A DNA stretch of 37,409 bases from CAYPNP01 sp964412195 (GTDB lineage Bacteria > Acidobacteriota > JAAYUB01): contig CAYPNP010000034.1 of assembly GCA_964412195.1 (NCBI GenBank), positions 1-37,409 on the forward strand, read 5' to 3'. The notes beneath the pieces are model-generated. The model ran no database searches. It was not told where the DNA came from and saw nothing but the letters and a program-made list of their open reading frames with translations. A program made the position numbers and the translations under genes. Positions 7,042 to 14,281 of the stretch are shown piece after piece. Each line of letters starts with the position of its first letter. Positions within the stretch are counted from its first letter, which is position 1.

Positions 7042-8281
7042 CGCCGGACGGCTCCGGAGCGTGGTCTCGGGCGAGGTAGGCCCCTGCCACGAGGGCCAGG
7101 AACACGCTCAGCACCTCCGAGTCCCCGAAATTGAACTCGAAGAATCCGGCGACGCACAGGCTGGTCACCGCGGTCAGCGCCAGGGCGGGGAAAACCAGGT
7201 CCTCGGTTCGGCCGGAGGCCCGTAGGCGGATGAACCAGCGGGAGTGGTCCCAGACCACCCGCAGCATGAACCAGAGCCAGAAGAGCAGGGCCGGCACCCC
7301 CCGCTCGGCGGCGAGCTGGATCACGTTGTTGTGCAGGTGCTGGTAAAAGCAGGGCAGGATCTCGGGATTGGCGCCGTAATCGTAAACGGACTGCTCGATC
7401 ATCCGGGGGCCGACGCCGAAGAGCGGCCGGTCCCGGACGATGCGCAGGCCGGTGTGGAGCATGTCGATGCGGGCAGCGTTGCCGGCCTCCGCCGTATCGA
7501 AGAAGTGGCGGAAGCGGTCCTGCACGAAATCGGGCGACACCAGAAAGATAGCCAGCGCCAGTACCGGCAACGGCAGGAGCCAGCGGGGCCGCAGGAGGGC
7601 CAGCGCCACCAGGATGCCGGCCGCCAGGCCGAGCCAGCTGCTGCGGGTCAGGGTCAGGACCAACGCCGCCCCGCAGAGGAGCATCAGCCCGACCAGCGGC
7701 CAGACCGGGCGGGAGCGCCTCACGCGGTCGCGCGTTAGGAAAATGGCCATGGCCCCCAGCAGGAGCATCATCTGCCCGGAGAAGGTCATGTGGTGGCCCA
7801 TCAGGCCGTGGATGCGGAAGGCGGGCCCGTGGCTGGCGAAGAGCTGGCTGATGGCGAAAATGGCAGAGATTCCTGCAGCCGCGAAAGTCATCCAGAGGGT
7901 TGCGGTGAACTGGCCGGGCCGGTCCCAGAGCAGCAGGATCGCCGGCACGAGGGCGAACAGGAAGAGTTTTTTCAGGTTGATGAGGCTCAGGACCGGATCC
8001 CGCGACAGCAGCGCCGACAGGATCGACCAGGCGATGAACGCCAGAAGCGGGTAGAAGACGGCCGGCAAGCGAGGCCAGGGCGTCAGCCGCAGGCGGGGGC
8101 CCATCGCCATCGCCACGGCCAGCGTCAAAACCAGAAACAACTCGATGAAGGTGACGCTGATCGGCGCGGCCACGATGGTGGCGCACAACAACAGGACCGG
8201 CACGATCCGGCGGGGCTCTGCCGGAAAAACGGACTCCCGGAAGCCCTCGATCCAACCGTGTACCCGTCCCGCGTGCGGCAT
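7028..8281 (-). CDS. O-antigen ligase / Wzy-like polymerase membrane protein
   Basis: A 417-residue polytopic membrane protein with about 10-12 hydrophobic segments. The long periplasmic loop between residues ~245 and ~340 includes AARIDMLHTGLRIVRDRPLFGVGP, the Wzy_C (O-antigen ligase) signature with the conserved Arg and the 'PLFGVGP' turn, and a following HLHNNVIQLAAERG segment typical of the family (L-H-N-x-x-x-x-x-x-x-E-x-G). Family knowledge: such proteins transfer or polymerise undecaprenyl-linked glycans at the periplasmic face. Sequence alone cannot separate ligase from polymerase. It starts 10 bp after the aminotransferase stop and overlaps the following GT4 gene by 14 bp, so it is inside one operon. 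Confidence 0.85.
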   Translation of the reverse strand: MPHAGRVHGWIEGFRESVFPAEPRRIVPVLLLCATIVAAPISVTFIELFLVLTLAVAMAMGPRLRLTPWPRLPAVFYPLLAFIAWSILSALLSRDPVLSLINLKKLFLFALVPAILLLWDRPGQFTATLWMTFAAAGISAIFAISQLFASHGPAFRIHGLMGHHMTFSGQMMLLLGAMAIFLTRDRVRRSRPVWPLVGLMLLCGAALVLTLTRSSWLGLAAGILVALALLRPRWLLPLPVLALAIFLVSPDFVQDRFRHFFDTAEAGNAARIDMLHTGLRIVRDRPLFGVGPRMIEQSVYDYGANPEILPCFYQHLHNNVIQLAAERGVPALLFWLWFMLRVVWDHSRWFIRLRASGRTEDLVFPALALTAVTSLCVAGFFEFNFGDSEVLSVFLALVAGAYLARDHAPEPSGDAKA

Positions 8282-8291
8282 GGTGTTGCCG

Positions 8292-9395
8292 TCAGCTGAA
8301 GAATTTCCGCACTGCTCCGATGACTTCCCCGACCTCGGCCTCGGTGATCCCCTGGTAGAGGGGCAGGGAGATGACGCTCCGCGAACAGGCCAGCGAGGCT
8401 GGGAAATCCTCCGGAGCGTGGCCGAGGTACTGGTAGGCCGCCTGCATGTGCAGCGGGATCGGGTAGTGGATGGCGGTGCCGATCCCCTGCTGGTTCAGGA
8501 AGCTCTGCAACGCGTCGCGGCGGGCCGTCCGGACAGTGAAGAGGTGGTAGACGTGGGTCGCCCCCTCGGCCGGCCGAGGCAGGACGAGGTCGCCCACTCC
8601 GGACAGCTCCGCGAGGTACATTCCGGCCATCCTGTTCCGCTCCTGGTTCCAGGCTGGCAGGAGCTTGAGCTTCTCGTTGAGGATGCCCGCCTGGATGGCG
8701 TCCAGCCGGGCGTTGAAGCCTTCGAAGTCGTGCACGTACCGAACGCTCTGGCCGTGGCTGCGCAGGGCCTGGATCCGCTTGGCCAGGGCCTCGTCCTGGG
8801 TAGTCACGAAGCCGCCTTCACCGAAGGCGCCCATGTTCTTGGTCGGGTAGAAGCTGAAGGCGGCGCAGGTGCCGATGCTGCCGACCACCCGGTCGCCGAG
8901 GATGGCGCCGTGGGCCTGGCAAGCGTCTTCCAGCACCCAGAGCTTGTGCCGCCGGGCGGTTTCCATGATGGCGTCCATGGCGCACGGGTTGCCGTAGAGG
9001 TGCACCGGGATGATGCCGCGCGTCCGGGGCGTGATGTGCTTTTCCATCTGCCGGGGGTCGAGATTGTAAGTGTCGGGGTCGATGTCGGTGAAGATCGCCT
9101 TGCCGCCGTTCTGGGTGATGACCTCGGCCGTGGCGATGAAGGTGAAGGGGGAGGTGATGACCTCGTCGCCGGGTTCCAGGCCGCAGGCGGCGATCGCCAG
9201 GCGCAGGGCGTCGGTGCCGCTCTTGATGCTGATGCCGAAACGGGCACCGCAGAAACGGGCGAAGTTCTGCTCGAACTCCTCCACCCGCTTCCCGCCGATG
9301 AAGGCACTGTGCTCCAGGGCGTCGTGGAAGATGGCCACGGCCTGGTCGCGGACCTGGCGGTTCTGGCGGGTCAGGTCCAGGAAGGGTACTGCCAT
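8292..9395 (-). CDS. DegT/DnrJ/EryC1/StrS family PLP aminotransferase (nucleotide-sugar)
   Basis: A 367-residue PLP enzyme of the sugar aminotransferase family. The motifs present are SIKSGTDALRLA (cofactor phosphate region), DIDPDTYNLDP, GIIPVHLYGNPC, LEDACQAHGA (Asp that contacts the pyridine N) and SFYPTKNMGAFGEGG with the Schiff-base Lys at 186. Role: transamination of a 3- or 4-keto nucleotide sugar, usually with glutamate as donor, to make an amino sugar for surface glycans. AGGAG lies 7 nt before the ATG. It follows the epimerase gene by 55 bp and is 10 bp from the O-antigen ligase-like gene. Together with the epimerase it suggests that the repeat unit contains an amino sugar. Confidence 0.92.
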   Translation of the reverse strand: MAVPFLDLTRQNRQVRDQAVAIFHDALEHSAFIGGKRVEEFEQNFARFCGARFGISIKSGTDALRLAIAACGLEPGDEVITSPFTFIATAEVITQNGGKAIFTDIDPDTYNLDPRQMEKHITPRTRGIIPVHLYGNPCAMDAIMETARRHKLWVLEDACQAHGAILGDRVVGSIGTCAAFSFYPTKNMGAFGEGGFVTTQDEALAKRIQALRSHGQSVRYVHDFEGFNARLDAIQAGILNEKLKLLPAWNQERNRMAGMYLAELSGVGDLVLPRPAEGATHVYHLFTVRTARRDALQSFLNQQGIGTAIHYPIPLHMQAAYQYLGHAPEDFPASLACSRSVISLPLYQGITEAEVGEVIGAVRKFFS

Positions 9396-9450
9396 GAGGT
9401 ATCTCCTATCATTACAATGAATTGAATCTCATCTCCAAGGTTCCGGCCGG

Positions 9451-10416
9451 TCAGCGGGACTCCGGTTCGGCCAGCGAGCGATACCACTCCACCGTCCGGC
9501 GCAGGCCCTCGGTCACGTCCACCCGGGGTTCGTAGCCGAGGCCCTCCCGGGCCCGGCCGATGTCGGCCAGCGAGTGCAGAACGTCGCCCGCGCGGGGCGG
9601 GTCGTGCCTCGGCGCGAGACGCGTCCCGAGGATCCCGTTGAGCAGGCCGACCAGCTCCCGAAGGTCGATCCGGCGGCCGCAGGCAATGTTGTACACCTGG
9701 CCGCAGGCTTGAGACGGCGCGGCGGCGGCCAGCAGGTTGGCCCGGACCACGTTGTCGACGTATGTGAAGTCCCGCGACTGGCTGCCGTCGCCGTAGATGA
9801 TGGGCGCCTCCCCCCGCAGCATGCGGTGGATGAAGCTGGCGATCACGGCGGCGTACTGGGAGGTGGGGTCCTGACGCGGTCCGAAGATGTTGAAGTAACG
9901 CAGCGAGATGGTCTCCAGCCCGTAGACGCGGTGGAAGATCCGGGCATATTCCTCGCCGGCGTATTTGGTCAGGGCGTAAGGGGAAAGAGGCTGGGCCGGC
10001 ATGGTTTCCACCTTCGGCAGGGTGGGGGTGTCGCCATAGGCCGAGGAGGAGGCGGCGTACACCACCCGCCGGACGCCGCAATCGCGCGCCGCCACCAGCA
10101 CCGCCAGGGTGCCGTCGATGTTGTGCCGGTTGGAACGGAGCGGGTCTTCGATGGATTTCGGCACCGACGGGAGGGCGGCCTGGTGGAACACGGTGTCCGC
10201 CCCCGCAAAATGCCGGCGCAGCGAAGCCACGTCGGTCACGCAGCCTTCGATCACCTCCAGGCGACGGTCCTGCTCCGCGGGCAGCCCGGCCAGGTTTTCC
10301 CGGTGGCCGGTGCTGAAATTATCGATGACCCGCACGGAGTGCCCCGCGGCCAGCAAGCCGCGGACCAGATGGGAACCGATGAAGCCGGCGCCGCCGGTGA
10401 CAATGTGAAGCGTCAT
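9451..10416 (-). CDS. NAD-dependent sugar-nucleotide epimerase/dehydratase (SDR)
   Basis: A 321-residue extended short-chain dehydrogenase. GGAGFIGSH (8-16) is the NAD-binding loop, the catalytic Y147-x3-K151 lies in SPYALTKYAGE, and the conserved Ser is in AASSSAYGD (121-129). SLRYFNIFGPRQDP and GDGSQSRDFTYVDN are typical of UDP-glucose/UDP-GlcNAc 4-epimerases of the GalE/WbpP type. The ATG at 10416 is used: it opens directly with the Rossmann fold (MTLHIVTGGAGF), and the long open frame 5' of it is only antisense to metK. It is the first gene of the minus-strand glycan operon and diverges from metK, with a 132-bp space between the two starts. Epimerase activity is more likely than dehydratase, but the substrate is not certain. 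Confidence 0.88.
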   Translation of the reverse strand: MTLHIVTGGAGFIGSHLVRGLLAAGHSVRVIDNFSTGHRENLAGLPAEQDRRLEVIEGCVTDVASLRRHFAGADTVFHQAALPSVPKSIEDPLRSNRHNIDGTLAVLVAARDCGVRRVVYAASSSAYGDTPTLPKVETMPAQPLSPYALTKYAGEEYARIFHRVYGLETISLRYFNIFGPRQDPTSQYAAVIASFIHRMLRGEAPIIYGDGSQSRDFTYVDNVVRANLLAAAAPSQACGQVYNIACGRRIDLRELVGLLNGILGTRLAPRHDPPRAGDVLHSLADIGRAREGLGYEPRVDVTEGLRRTVEWYRSLAEPESR

Positions 10417-10548
10417 GGGCCTTGCACCTCGAAAAGAAAGATATCTTATCAAAATCCCTCCCCTTGCGCCATCCCCAAGGAATTTATTTGAATTCGTTAC
10501 AGTGCTGTGATACCCTCCCTCCTTTAATTTGCGTGAGGAGGTTTGGAA

Positions 10549-11709
10549 GTGGCCATCAACGGAGTTCACCTGTTCACCTCGGAATCCGTCACGGAAGGTC
10601 ATCCCGACAAGATCGCCGACCAGATTTCCGATGGCGTTCTCGACGGCATCATGGCCCAGGACCCGTACGGCCGGGTCGCCTGCGAAACCCTCGTGACCAC
10701 CGGCCTGGCGCTGGTGGCCGGCGAGATCACCACCGATTGCTACGTCGACATACCGGCCGTGGTCCGGGAGACCATCAAGAAGATCGGATATACCAAGGCC
10801 GAATACGGCTTCGACTACGAGACCTGCGCGGTGATCACCACCATCGACAAGCAGAGCCCCGACATCGCCATGGGCGTGGACACCGGCGGCGCCGGCGACC
10901 AGGGCCTGATGTTCGGCTTCGCCTGCAACGAGACCGAGGAGTGCATGCCCCTGACGATCCACCTGGCCCACCGGCTGACCCAGCGGCTGGCCGAGGCGCG
11001 GCGGAAGAACATCCTGACCTTCCTCCGCCCCGACGGCAAGAGCCAGGTCACGGTCAAATACAAGGAGACAATCCCGGTGGAGGTGACCGCCGTGGTGGTC
11101 AGCACCCAGCACCACCCCGAGGCGACCATCGAGGAGATCCGGGAAGGCGTGATCGAGCACATCGTCAAGCCGATCATCCCGGAGAACCTGCTGACCAAGC
11201 AGACCAAGTACTACATCAATCCCACCGGCCGGTTCGTGCGCGGCGGCCCGCACGCCGACTGCGGCCTGACGGGCCGGAAGATCATCGTGGACACGTACGG
11301 CGGCGTGGGCAGCCACGGCGGCGGCGCCTTCTCCGGCAAGGACCCGTCGAAGGTGGACCGCTCGGCCTCCTACATGGCCCGCTACATCGCCAAGAACGTG
11401 GTCGCCGCCAAGATCGCCGACCGGATGGAGATCCAGTTGGCCTACGCCATCGGCGTGGTCGACCCGGTCAGCGTGATGATCGACACCTTCGGCACCTGCA
11501 AGGTCCACGAGGACGAGCTGAAGAAGGCCATCCTGGAGATCTTCCCCCTGACGCCCCGCGGGATCATCGACCACCTCAACCTGCGCCGGCCCATCTACCG
11601 GCGGACGGCCGCCTACGGCCACTTCGGCCGCCAGGAGACCGGCTTCACCTGGGAGCTGACCGACAAGGTCGAGGAGCTGCGCGAGGCCCTGAAGCTGGGC
11701 AAAGCCTAA
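10549..11709 (+). CDS. metK: S-adenosylmethionine synthetase
   Basis: A 386-residue methionine adenosyltransferase (ATP + methionine to SAM). The signatures are GHPDK near residue 17 (ATP phosphates), GAGDQGLMFGFACNET (the GAGDQG hexapeptide loop) and GGGAFSGKDPSKVDRSA (the glycine-rich P-loop-like motif with catalytic Lys). The GTG at 10549 is preferred over the TTG at 10543 because GGAGG (10537-10541) is 7 nt from the GTG but only 1 nt from the TTG. It sits between the two glycan blocks and has no functional link to them beyond supplying SAM for the methyltransferases and radical SAM proteins. No SAM riboswitch fold was seen in the 130-bp leader. A repeat-derived terminator follows the stop. 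Confidence 0.97.
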   Translation: MAINGVHLFTSESVTEGHPDKIADQISDGVLDGIMAQDPYGRVACETLVTTGLALVAGEITTDCYVDIPAVVRETIKKIGYTKAEYGFDYETCAVITTIDKQSPDIAMGVDTGGAGDQGLMFGFACNETEECMPLTIHLAHRLTQRLAEARRKNILTFLRPDGKSQVTVKYKETIPVEVTAVVVSTQHHPEATIEEIREGVIEHIVKPIIPENLLTKQTKYYINPTGRFVRGGPHADCGLTGRKIIVDTYGGVGSHGGGAFSGKDPSKVDRSASYMARYIAKNVVAAKIADRMEIQLAYAIGVVDPVSVMIDTFGTCKVHEDELKKAILEIFPLTPRGIIDHLNLRRPIYRRTAAYGHFGRQETGFTWELTDKVEELREALKLGKA

Positions 11710-11730
11710 ACCAATTGCGGATTGCGAATT

Positions 11731-11769
11731 GCGGATTGCGGATTGAACCCCGCAATCCGCTTTTCATTT
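11731..11769 (+). terminator. Repeat-derived terminator after metK
   Basis: GCGGATTGCG (11731-11740) pairs perfectly with CGCAATCCGC (11751-11760), followed by TTTTCATTT. A second register, 738-745 with 753-760, is also possible because the left arm is part of a 7-bp tandem repeat (ATTGCGR) that begins 3 nt after the metK stop. The intergenic repeat therefore appears to double as the metK terminator. Confidence 0.65.
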
Positions 11770-11780
11770 CCGGCCATTTC

Positions 11781-12029
11781 GGATTGCGAATTGCGAATTG
11801 CGAATTGAAATCTGGAACCCTTCATCACAAAGACACAAAGGGCACAAAGACTATTCAAACGCAGATCCATGCTGATGACTTATGTTTCTTCATGATCAAA
11901 CCCAATTCTGATCATCATACAGAATCATAATTTATCTGCGTTTATCTGCGTTGAATTGATCTTTGTGCTCTTTGTGTCTTTGTGGTGAGGATCCCGGCTT
12001 GTCAATTCGCAATTCGCAATTCGCAATTC
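11781..12029. repeat. Nested inverted-repeat island between convergent metK and dimethylargininase genes
   Basis: There are three nested arm pairs around a small central hairpin. Outer: 11781-11809 with 12001-12029 (27 of 29 positions pair; unit CGAATTG, period 7). Middle: 11822-11850 with 11960-11988 (27 of 29; unit like ACAAAGAC, period 8-9). Inner: 11857-11866 with 11934-11943 (10 of 10; AAACGCAGAT), with a second copy of the right word at 11944-11952. Core: ATTCTG (11905-11910) with CAGAAT (11920-11925). The right outer arm shares its last base with the stop codon of the minus-strand gene. This accounts for the whole 319-bp gap between the two stop codons; no gene is seen in it. Confidence 0.9.
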
Positions 12030-12790
12030 TAAAATCGGATGGAGAGGCAGCTCAGCCCCCCGTCCATCTTCCGGAACTCGGAGACGTCCAGCGCCACCGT
12101 GTCGAAGCCGGCCCGTTCTACGGCGTTGCGCGTCAGGGGGAAGCCCTGCGCCATCAGCACCCGGTCGTTGACCCGGATGCAGTTGGCAGCATACGCTTCG
12201 CCAGCCGGCACGGCGATGATGTCGAACTTCCGGAAGGCGGGACACTTGATCAGCTCTCCCGTCAGCAGCAACCAGCCGCCGCCGAGATAGGCCACGCCGG
12301 TCTTCAGGTGGAGCATCCCCGACATCGGGACCATCGTGCCCCCGTAGCCCCAGTCCGCCAGGATCCGGATCAGCTGCCGGGCGCCGGCCTTGTTGGTCCG
12401 GGCGGACAGCCCGACGTAGAAATGGTCCTCCACCTGCAGTACGTCGCCGCCGTCCAGCGTGCCCGGCGACTGGATCCGCGCGACCGGCTCGCAGAGGGTC
12501 TTCAAGGCGGCGGCCACAGCCCGCGTCTCCCCGCGCCGCGGCACGGCGCCGGGCCGGGTGATGACGGCGCCGCGGGCGGTCACGACGGCCGCGTCCTCCA
12601 CGAAGGTGGAGTCGGGGAAGCGGTCATCCGCCTCCAGCACGGTGACGTCCAGGCCGCGCCGCCGGAGTTCTTCCGCGTAGGCGGCGTGCTGCTCCAGCGC
12701 ACGGATCAAATCGGGTTTCCCCAAACCGGCGGTGGTCAGGCCCTCGGCGAACGTGGATCCGGGCTTGCGGACGATGGCACGGGTGAACAT
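12029..12790 (-). CDS. Dimethylarginine dimethylaminohydrolase-like protein (arginine deiminase superfamily)
   Basis: A 253-residue guanidino-group-modifying enzyme. FVEDAAVV (63-70), DGGDV (113-117), His161 in MLHLKTG and Cys248 in MDGGLSCLSIRF match the Asp/Glu-His-Cys catalytic set of DDAH. Role by family: hydrolysis of N-methylated arginines (or arginine-like substrates) to citrulline plus an amine, in the cytoplasm. The start at 12790 is used, not the ATG ten codons earlier, because AGGAGA is 7 nt upstream and a good promoter lies just before it. The stop codon abuts the repeat island shared with convergent metK. Whether the substrate is dimethylarginine, arginine or another guanidine is not decided by the sequence. 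Confidence 0.85.
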   Translation of the reverse strand: MFTRAIVRKPGSTFAEGLTTAGLGKPDLIRALEQHAAYAEELRRRGLDVTVLEADDRFPDSTFVEDAAVVTARGAVITRPGAVPRRGETRAVAAALKTLCEPVARIQSPGTLDGGDVLQVEDHFYVGLSARTNKAGARQLIRILADWGYGGTMVPMSGMLHLKTGVAYLGGGWLLLTGELIKCPAFRKFDIIAVPAGEAYAANCIRVNDRVLMAQGFPLTRNAVERAGFDTVALDVSEFRKMDGGLSCLSIRF

Positions 12791-12818
12791 GGATAATCTC
12801 CTCTCAGGGATTGGCGAC

Positions 12819-12846
12819 ATTATAACAAGAGGCCCGACCGGTGCAA
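12819..12846 (-). promoter_or_regulatory. Sigma70-type promoter for the dimethylargininase-like gene
   Basis: On the minus strand TTGCAC (12846-12841), a 16-bp spacer and a perfect TATAAT (12824-12819) are followed by a ~22-nt leader with AGGAGA. The next repeat island begins only 15 bp upstream of the -35 box. Confidence 0.6.
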
Positions 12847-12861
12847 TCGGACAAAGCAGTC

Positions 12862-13027
12862 AACCACGGATGAACACGGAAGAACACGGATACAAACCGG
12901 TGAATGGGTGAATCGGTGAATGGGGATGAAAGGCAGATCGCGGCGGTGTTGGATTTCACGCATTGGGGCGCGATCAACCAATCGATTTGATTGTTTTATC
13001 CGTGTCCATCCGTGTTTATCCGTGGTT
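12862..13027. repeat. Inverted-repeat island with CACGGAT words
   Basis: Arms 12862-12892 and 12997-13027 pair at 28 of 31 positions and are made of the word CACGGATGAA (period 10). Inside are a period-8 run of GGTGAATS (12899-12925) and a second inverted repeat, GATCGCG (12936-12942) with CGCGATC (12969-12975). The right arm contains the stop codon (TAA, 13018-13016) of the minus-strand aminotransferase, so its last residues (LNHG) are encoded at least partly by the repeat. Confidence 0.9.
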
Positions 13028-14281
13028 AAGCCTTCCGTAGAATTCCCGCATGACGGCGATGTTCCGGTCCACCTCGACCAAGGGGTACCTCGGATAAGTA
13101 GGCAGGAGGACCAGCTCCCGGGCGGCGGCCCGGGCGTTGGGGCAGTCCCGGCGGAACTCGGCGAACTCCGGCAGGTCGGCGCAGTTGCGCAGGCACTGGG
13201 CGGCGAAGTCCCGCCGGCGCCGCAGGGCGAAGCGCAGCAGCGCCTCCCGCTCGCGGCACTGTACGGCGTAATACGAGTATGTTTGCGAGAGTCTCTCCGG
13301 CGGCGGGGGATGGACCAGCCCGTCAAGGCCGGCCAGCCCTTCGTGGTAGCGCCGGGCGCGGGCGATGCGGGCCTCGGCAGCGGCATCCACGCCGGGTATG
13401 TGCCGCAGGGTCAGCTCCGCCTGGGCGGGAGTCATCCGGCAGAGATAGGCCGGCGGCATGGCGTCGAGCCGCCGGGCGCCCGACTCCGGGTCGAGCCGCC
13501 GCACTGCGGCAGGCACCCCCCGCAGGATCGCTCGGCGGACGAGCGGGTGGGTGAGGCCGGAAAACAGCGGCGGCCACGTTGCCAGATCCGTCATTCCGCC
13601 GGCCAGGCTGATGCCCGCGAGGCGGGAGGCCGACAAGGAGCGCCACTCCGACACCCTTCGCCGGATCCGTTCCACCAGCCCGGCGTCGGGCGAAACCACC
13701 AGCCCGCCCTGCCAGGCATTCACGTTCTTGTAGAAGCCGAGGCTGAACACGCCGGCGTCGCCGTAGGTGCCCAGGCGCCGGCCGTCTTCGATGGCGCCGA
13801 AAGCCTGCGCGGCATCCTCCACCAGCGGCACGCTGCGCCGCCGGCAGATTGCACGGAACACCCCCGCGCCCGCCGTCCCGCCGTGCAGGTGGGTGAGCAG
13901 GACCGCTCCGGTCCGCCCGTCGATGAGAGATTCCGCGATGTCAGGATCGAGGGTGCAGGAATCCCGGCGGACGTCTCCGAACAGGGGGATTCCGCCGGCC
14001 AACCGGACCATGTTGACTACGTCGATGATGGTCAGGGGCGACATGACCACCGTTTGCCCCGGCCGGATCATCTCTCGGAGCACCAGCCAAAGTCCGGTGC
14101 GGGCCATGGGGACGCAGGCCGCGGCGGCGCTGCCGAAGCGGCGGCAGATCTCCGACTCCAGGGCGGCTTCGGGGTTGGGGCGTCCGGTCCGCAGGCGGAG
14201 GAGCTGCCGCAGGGGCAGGCCGTAGCTGGCCGGCCGGGTGTAGATTCGGAAGCGGGGGTGGGGGCTCCACTCAAAGGCCAT
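13016..14281 (-). CDS. DegT/DnrJ-like PLP aminotransferase, paired with a GMC oxidoreductase
   Basis: A 421-residue divergent member of the DegT/DnrJ/EryC1/StrS fold. The signatures are MARTGLWLVLREM (phosphate-binding region), VVMSPLTIIDVVNMV, LLTHLHGGTAG, LVEDAAQAFGA (Asp for the pyridine N) and SLGFYKNVNAWQGG with the likely Schiff-base Lys at 185. A ~100-residue Arg-rich segment in the second half does not resemble the usual sugar aminotransferases, so the substrate may be unusual. Its start overlaps the end of the upstream FAD oxidoreductase gene by 11 bp, a sign of coupled expression; oxidation of an alcohol followed by transamination is a reasonable combined role (inference). The stop codon and the last few codons lie in a repeat arm. 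Confidence 0.75.
   Translation of the reverse strand: MAFEWSPHPRFRIYTRPASYGLPLRQLLRLRTGRPNPEAALESEICRRFGSAAAACVPMARTGLWLVLREMIRPGQTVVMSPLTIIDVVNMVRLAGGIPLFGDVRRDSCTLDPDIAESLIDGRTGAVLLTHLHGGTAGAGVFRAICRRRSVPLVEDAAQAFGAIEDGRRLGTYGDAGVFSLGFYKNVNAWQGGLVVSPDAGLVERIRRRVSEWRSLSASRLAGISLAGGMTDLATWPPLFSGLTHPLVRRAILRGVPAAVRRLDPESGARRLDAMPPAYLCRMTPAQAELTLRHIPGVDAAAEARIARARRYHEGLAGLDGLVHPPPPERLSQTYSYYAVQCREREALLRFALRRRRDFAAQCLRNCADLPEFAEFRRDCPNARAAARELVLLPTYPRYPLVEVDRNIAVMREFYGRLNHG

Noticed and set aside
10417..10548. SAM riboswitch upstream of metK
   Set aside because: The ~130-bp space between the divergent starts shows no multi-stem junction or terminator; only an imperfect TTACAG-TG-CTGTGA palindrome (10498-10511) was noted. 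A -35/-10 pair for metK could not be assigned with confidence.
10417..11622. N-terminal extension of the epimerase reading frame to 11622
   Set aside because: The extension runs antisense through metK. The Rossmann fold begins exactly at the ATG at 10416.
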